Source: Amarolinea aalborgensis
GTDB lineage: Bacteria > Chloroflexota > Anaerolineae > SSC4 > Amarolineaceae
Reading direction: 5' to 3'
Length of the DNA: 64,000 nucleotides
Assembly (NCBI RefSeq): GCF_900491745.1
Contig: NZ_UETR01000001.1
Coordinates: forward strand, 62,001-126,000
The position numbers and the translations under genes were made by a program. Within the stretch, counting starts at the first letter, position 1. The number at the start of each line of letters is the position of its first letter. The notes beneath the pieces were generated by a model, which worked only from the letters and a program-made list of their open reading frames with translations, did no database searches and had not been told where the DNA came from. Positions 62,865-64,000 of the stretch are shown one piece after another.

Positions 62865-63531
62865 GCAAGAATTCCACGGGCGGGCCGATGATGCCCGAAA
62901 AAAGGCCGCCTGGTAAGAGCACGAGGAGCAGCAGTAAGAATGACCCGTACTGCGCCAGCATCATGAGCTGATTCCGCATGGACGGCGGCAGCAAATTGGC
63001 CAGGATATTGAACCCGTCCAGGGGCGGGATCGGCAGCAGGTTGAAGACGAACAAGAGCAGATTGATGATGCCAAACGTGTAAAGAACCTGCCACAGCATC
63101 GAGCCTGAGTAGATCTGCGCACGAAACGGGATCGCGATCAACGCCGCCAGCAGCAGATTGGAAAGGGGGCCGGCCGCCGAAACGATGATTGAGCCAAGTT
63201 GGCGGTTGCCGCGCAGGCGGTTGGGATTGACTGGCGTCGTCGCCCAGCCAAAACCAAACAGGAGCATCAGAATGCTGCCCATCGGGTCAATGTGCGCCAG
63301 CGGGTTGAGGGTGATGCGGCCATACTGCCGCGGCGTGGGGTCGCCCAGACGGTCAGCAGCCACGGCGTGCGCGAGTTCGTGCACCGGAAAGGCGATGAGC
63401 ACGATCAACACACGCGCAATCAACGAGTAAGTGGTGACATACTGCGTGTAAATCAGCGCGGCTAACACGAGGATGAAACCGGCTACGGCCAGCAGTTTCT
63501 GTTGTTGTGTCCAATTCGACCAGTTAATCAT
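62842..63531 (-). CDS. Site-2-protease-family (M50) membrane metalloprotease
   Basis: The 229-aa protein has five to six membrane helices. The zinc motif is FPVHELAHAVAADRLGD (HExxH) near residue 51, and the second ligand lies in FNLLPIPPLDGFNIL. These are the hallmarks of the M50 intramembrane protease group lacking PDZ domains. The substrate is unknown. Confidence 0.93.
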   Translation of the reverse strand: MINWSNWTQQQKLLAVAGFILVLAALIYTQYVTTYSLIARVLIVLIAFPVHELAHAVAADRLGDPTPRQYGRITLNPLAHIDPMGSILMLLFGFGWATTPVNPNRLRGNRQLGSIIVSAAGPLSNLLLAALIAIPFRAQIYSGSMLWQVLYTFGIINLLLFVFNLLPIPPLDGFNILANLLPPSMRNQLMMLAQYGSFLLLLLVLLPGGLFSGIIGPPVEFLRELLFGL

Positions 63532-63561
63532 GAGTGGTTGGGATCCTCTCGCCTGGGAAGG

Positions 63562-64000
63562 CTAAGCAGACGGGTGTTGGCGCCGGCGCACAAATGCACT
63601 GACTCCCATCAGGATGACGAGCGCCGCGATGAATACCACCCATACGGTGTAGCTCAGGCCCAAAAAGCCTTGCGCGTACGCGGTGGCCTCCACGATGCGA
63701 TCGTAGGTGATGCGGTTGCCGGTGCTTTCCAGTTCTTCTAGCTTGTAAAAATAGGTCTTACCCGCTTCCACCTGCGCGTCGGTGTAGGCATAGCGGCCGC
63801 CTAACAGCGGATCGGGCGAACTGGGCACGAGCTCGGCGTTGATTTGGACATACTGACCATCGCGGCTGTCACTGCGGAAGACGTTGAAGCCGGCCGTGTT
63901 GACTTCGGTCTCAGTGGACCACTGAATGACAATGGGGGCCGCCTGACTGCTGCACCCAGGGAGCCACACAGCAGTCAGCAGCACGAGAACCAGGCGCCAG
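63562..64000 (-). CDS. Lipoprotein with one C-terminal membrane helix (partial)
   Basis: The frame runs to the window edge: before the GTG at 63984 it continues as WRLVLV, so the signal peptide begins outside. A lipobox is visible in TAVWLPGCSS, placing the lipidated Cys next to SQAAP. The domain that follows (IQWSTETEVNTAGFNVFRSD; YFYKLEELESTGNR) is a fibronectin type III-like fold, and a membrane helix (about SYTVWVVFIAALVILMG) precedes the basic C-terminus RRRQHPSA. A protein with both lipid anchor and C-terminal helix may be sortase-like or simply doubly anchored. Confidence 0.7.
   Translation of the reverse strand, partial: WRLVLVLLTAVWLPGCSSQAAPIVIQWSTETEVNTAGFNVFRSDSRDGQYVQINAELVPSSPDPLLGGRYAYTDAQVEAGKTYFYKLEELESTGNRITYDRIVEATAYAQGFLGLSYTVWVVFIAALVILMGVSAFVRRRQHPSA

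Overview
The window is about 64 kb of GC-rich bacterial DNA. The gene set suggests a member of the Chloroflexota (Anaerolineae/Caldilineae-like). The pointers are an archaeal-style XPB helicase operon, a fused NuoCD with a NuoI that ends in a helix-hairpin-helix domain, alkaline-phosphatase-superfamily genes spread through an exopolysaccharide locus, and dispersed heptanucleotide repeat arrays. This assignment is inferred from gene content; no rRNA or other marker gene is present. I found no tRNA, rRNA or CRISPR array.

Region 1 (1-8.8 kb) holds small independent units: a truncated DMT-family transporter, a YefM/YoeB toxin-antitoxin pair with a TGTACA operator, a secreted CAP-LysM protein, a FabI/FabL-type reductase, a GNAT acetyltransferase, an arsenic unit (arsR, arsM and a SnoaL-like gene) with two matching operators, an alpha/beta hydrolase/TetR pair behind a 36-bp palindrome, and a PPOX-class flavoprotein.

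Region 2 (8.9-12 kb) is an accessory island of small genes: a TPR/zinc-ribbon protein, a DUF4160-DUF2442 pair, antitoxin-like small proteins and a duplicated gene-junction sequence. Region 3 (12-18.5 kb) carries a membrane dipeptidase, a 50-aa Pmp3/YqaE protein and a three-gene XPB helicase - SWIM zinc finger - helicase-associated protein operon.

Region 4 (18.8-32.3 kb) begins with a strong promoter and a nuoB-nuoCD-nuoI operon whose NuoB and NuoI carry long Ala/Pro-rich tails with related charged repeats. It continues with a DUF1858 redox protein, a Cys-rich protein, an FAD oxidoreductase, an Mrp/ApbC Fe-S carrier, a YdcF protein and a Ppx/GppA-HD phosphatase on the plus strand. Endonuclease IV, a PduO-type adenosyltransferase and a DUF2231 membrane protein follow on the minus strand. 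Region 5 (32.3-35.6 kb) is a partner-switching module: a STAS protein, an RsbW-like kinase and a GAF-PP2C phosphatase behind a TATAAT promoter.

Region 6 (35.8-61.1 kb) is a large minus-strand exopolysaccharide/surface-glycan locus: Wzz-like chain-length protein, Wzx-like flippase, O-antigen ligase, initiating PNPT transferase, five glycosyltransferases, a DUF2142 membrane protein, a methyltransferase, a PHP-domain Tat protein and three AlkP-superfamily enzymes. One AlkP domain is fused to the flippase through a linker encoded by heptamer repeats. The locus has been invaded by a MITE with an 8-bp target duplication, a DUF4160/DUF2442 remnant cassette, a VapBC-type pair and a Uma2 gene. A secreted four-repeat protein lies at its downstream end. 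Region 7 (61.2-64 kb) holds prephenate dehydrogenase, an HD-domain protein, a site-2-protease-family protein and a truncated lipoprotein.
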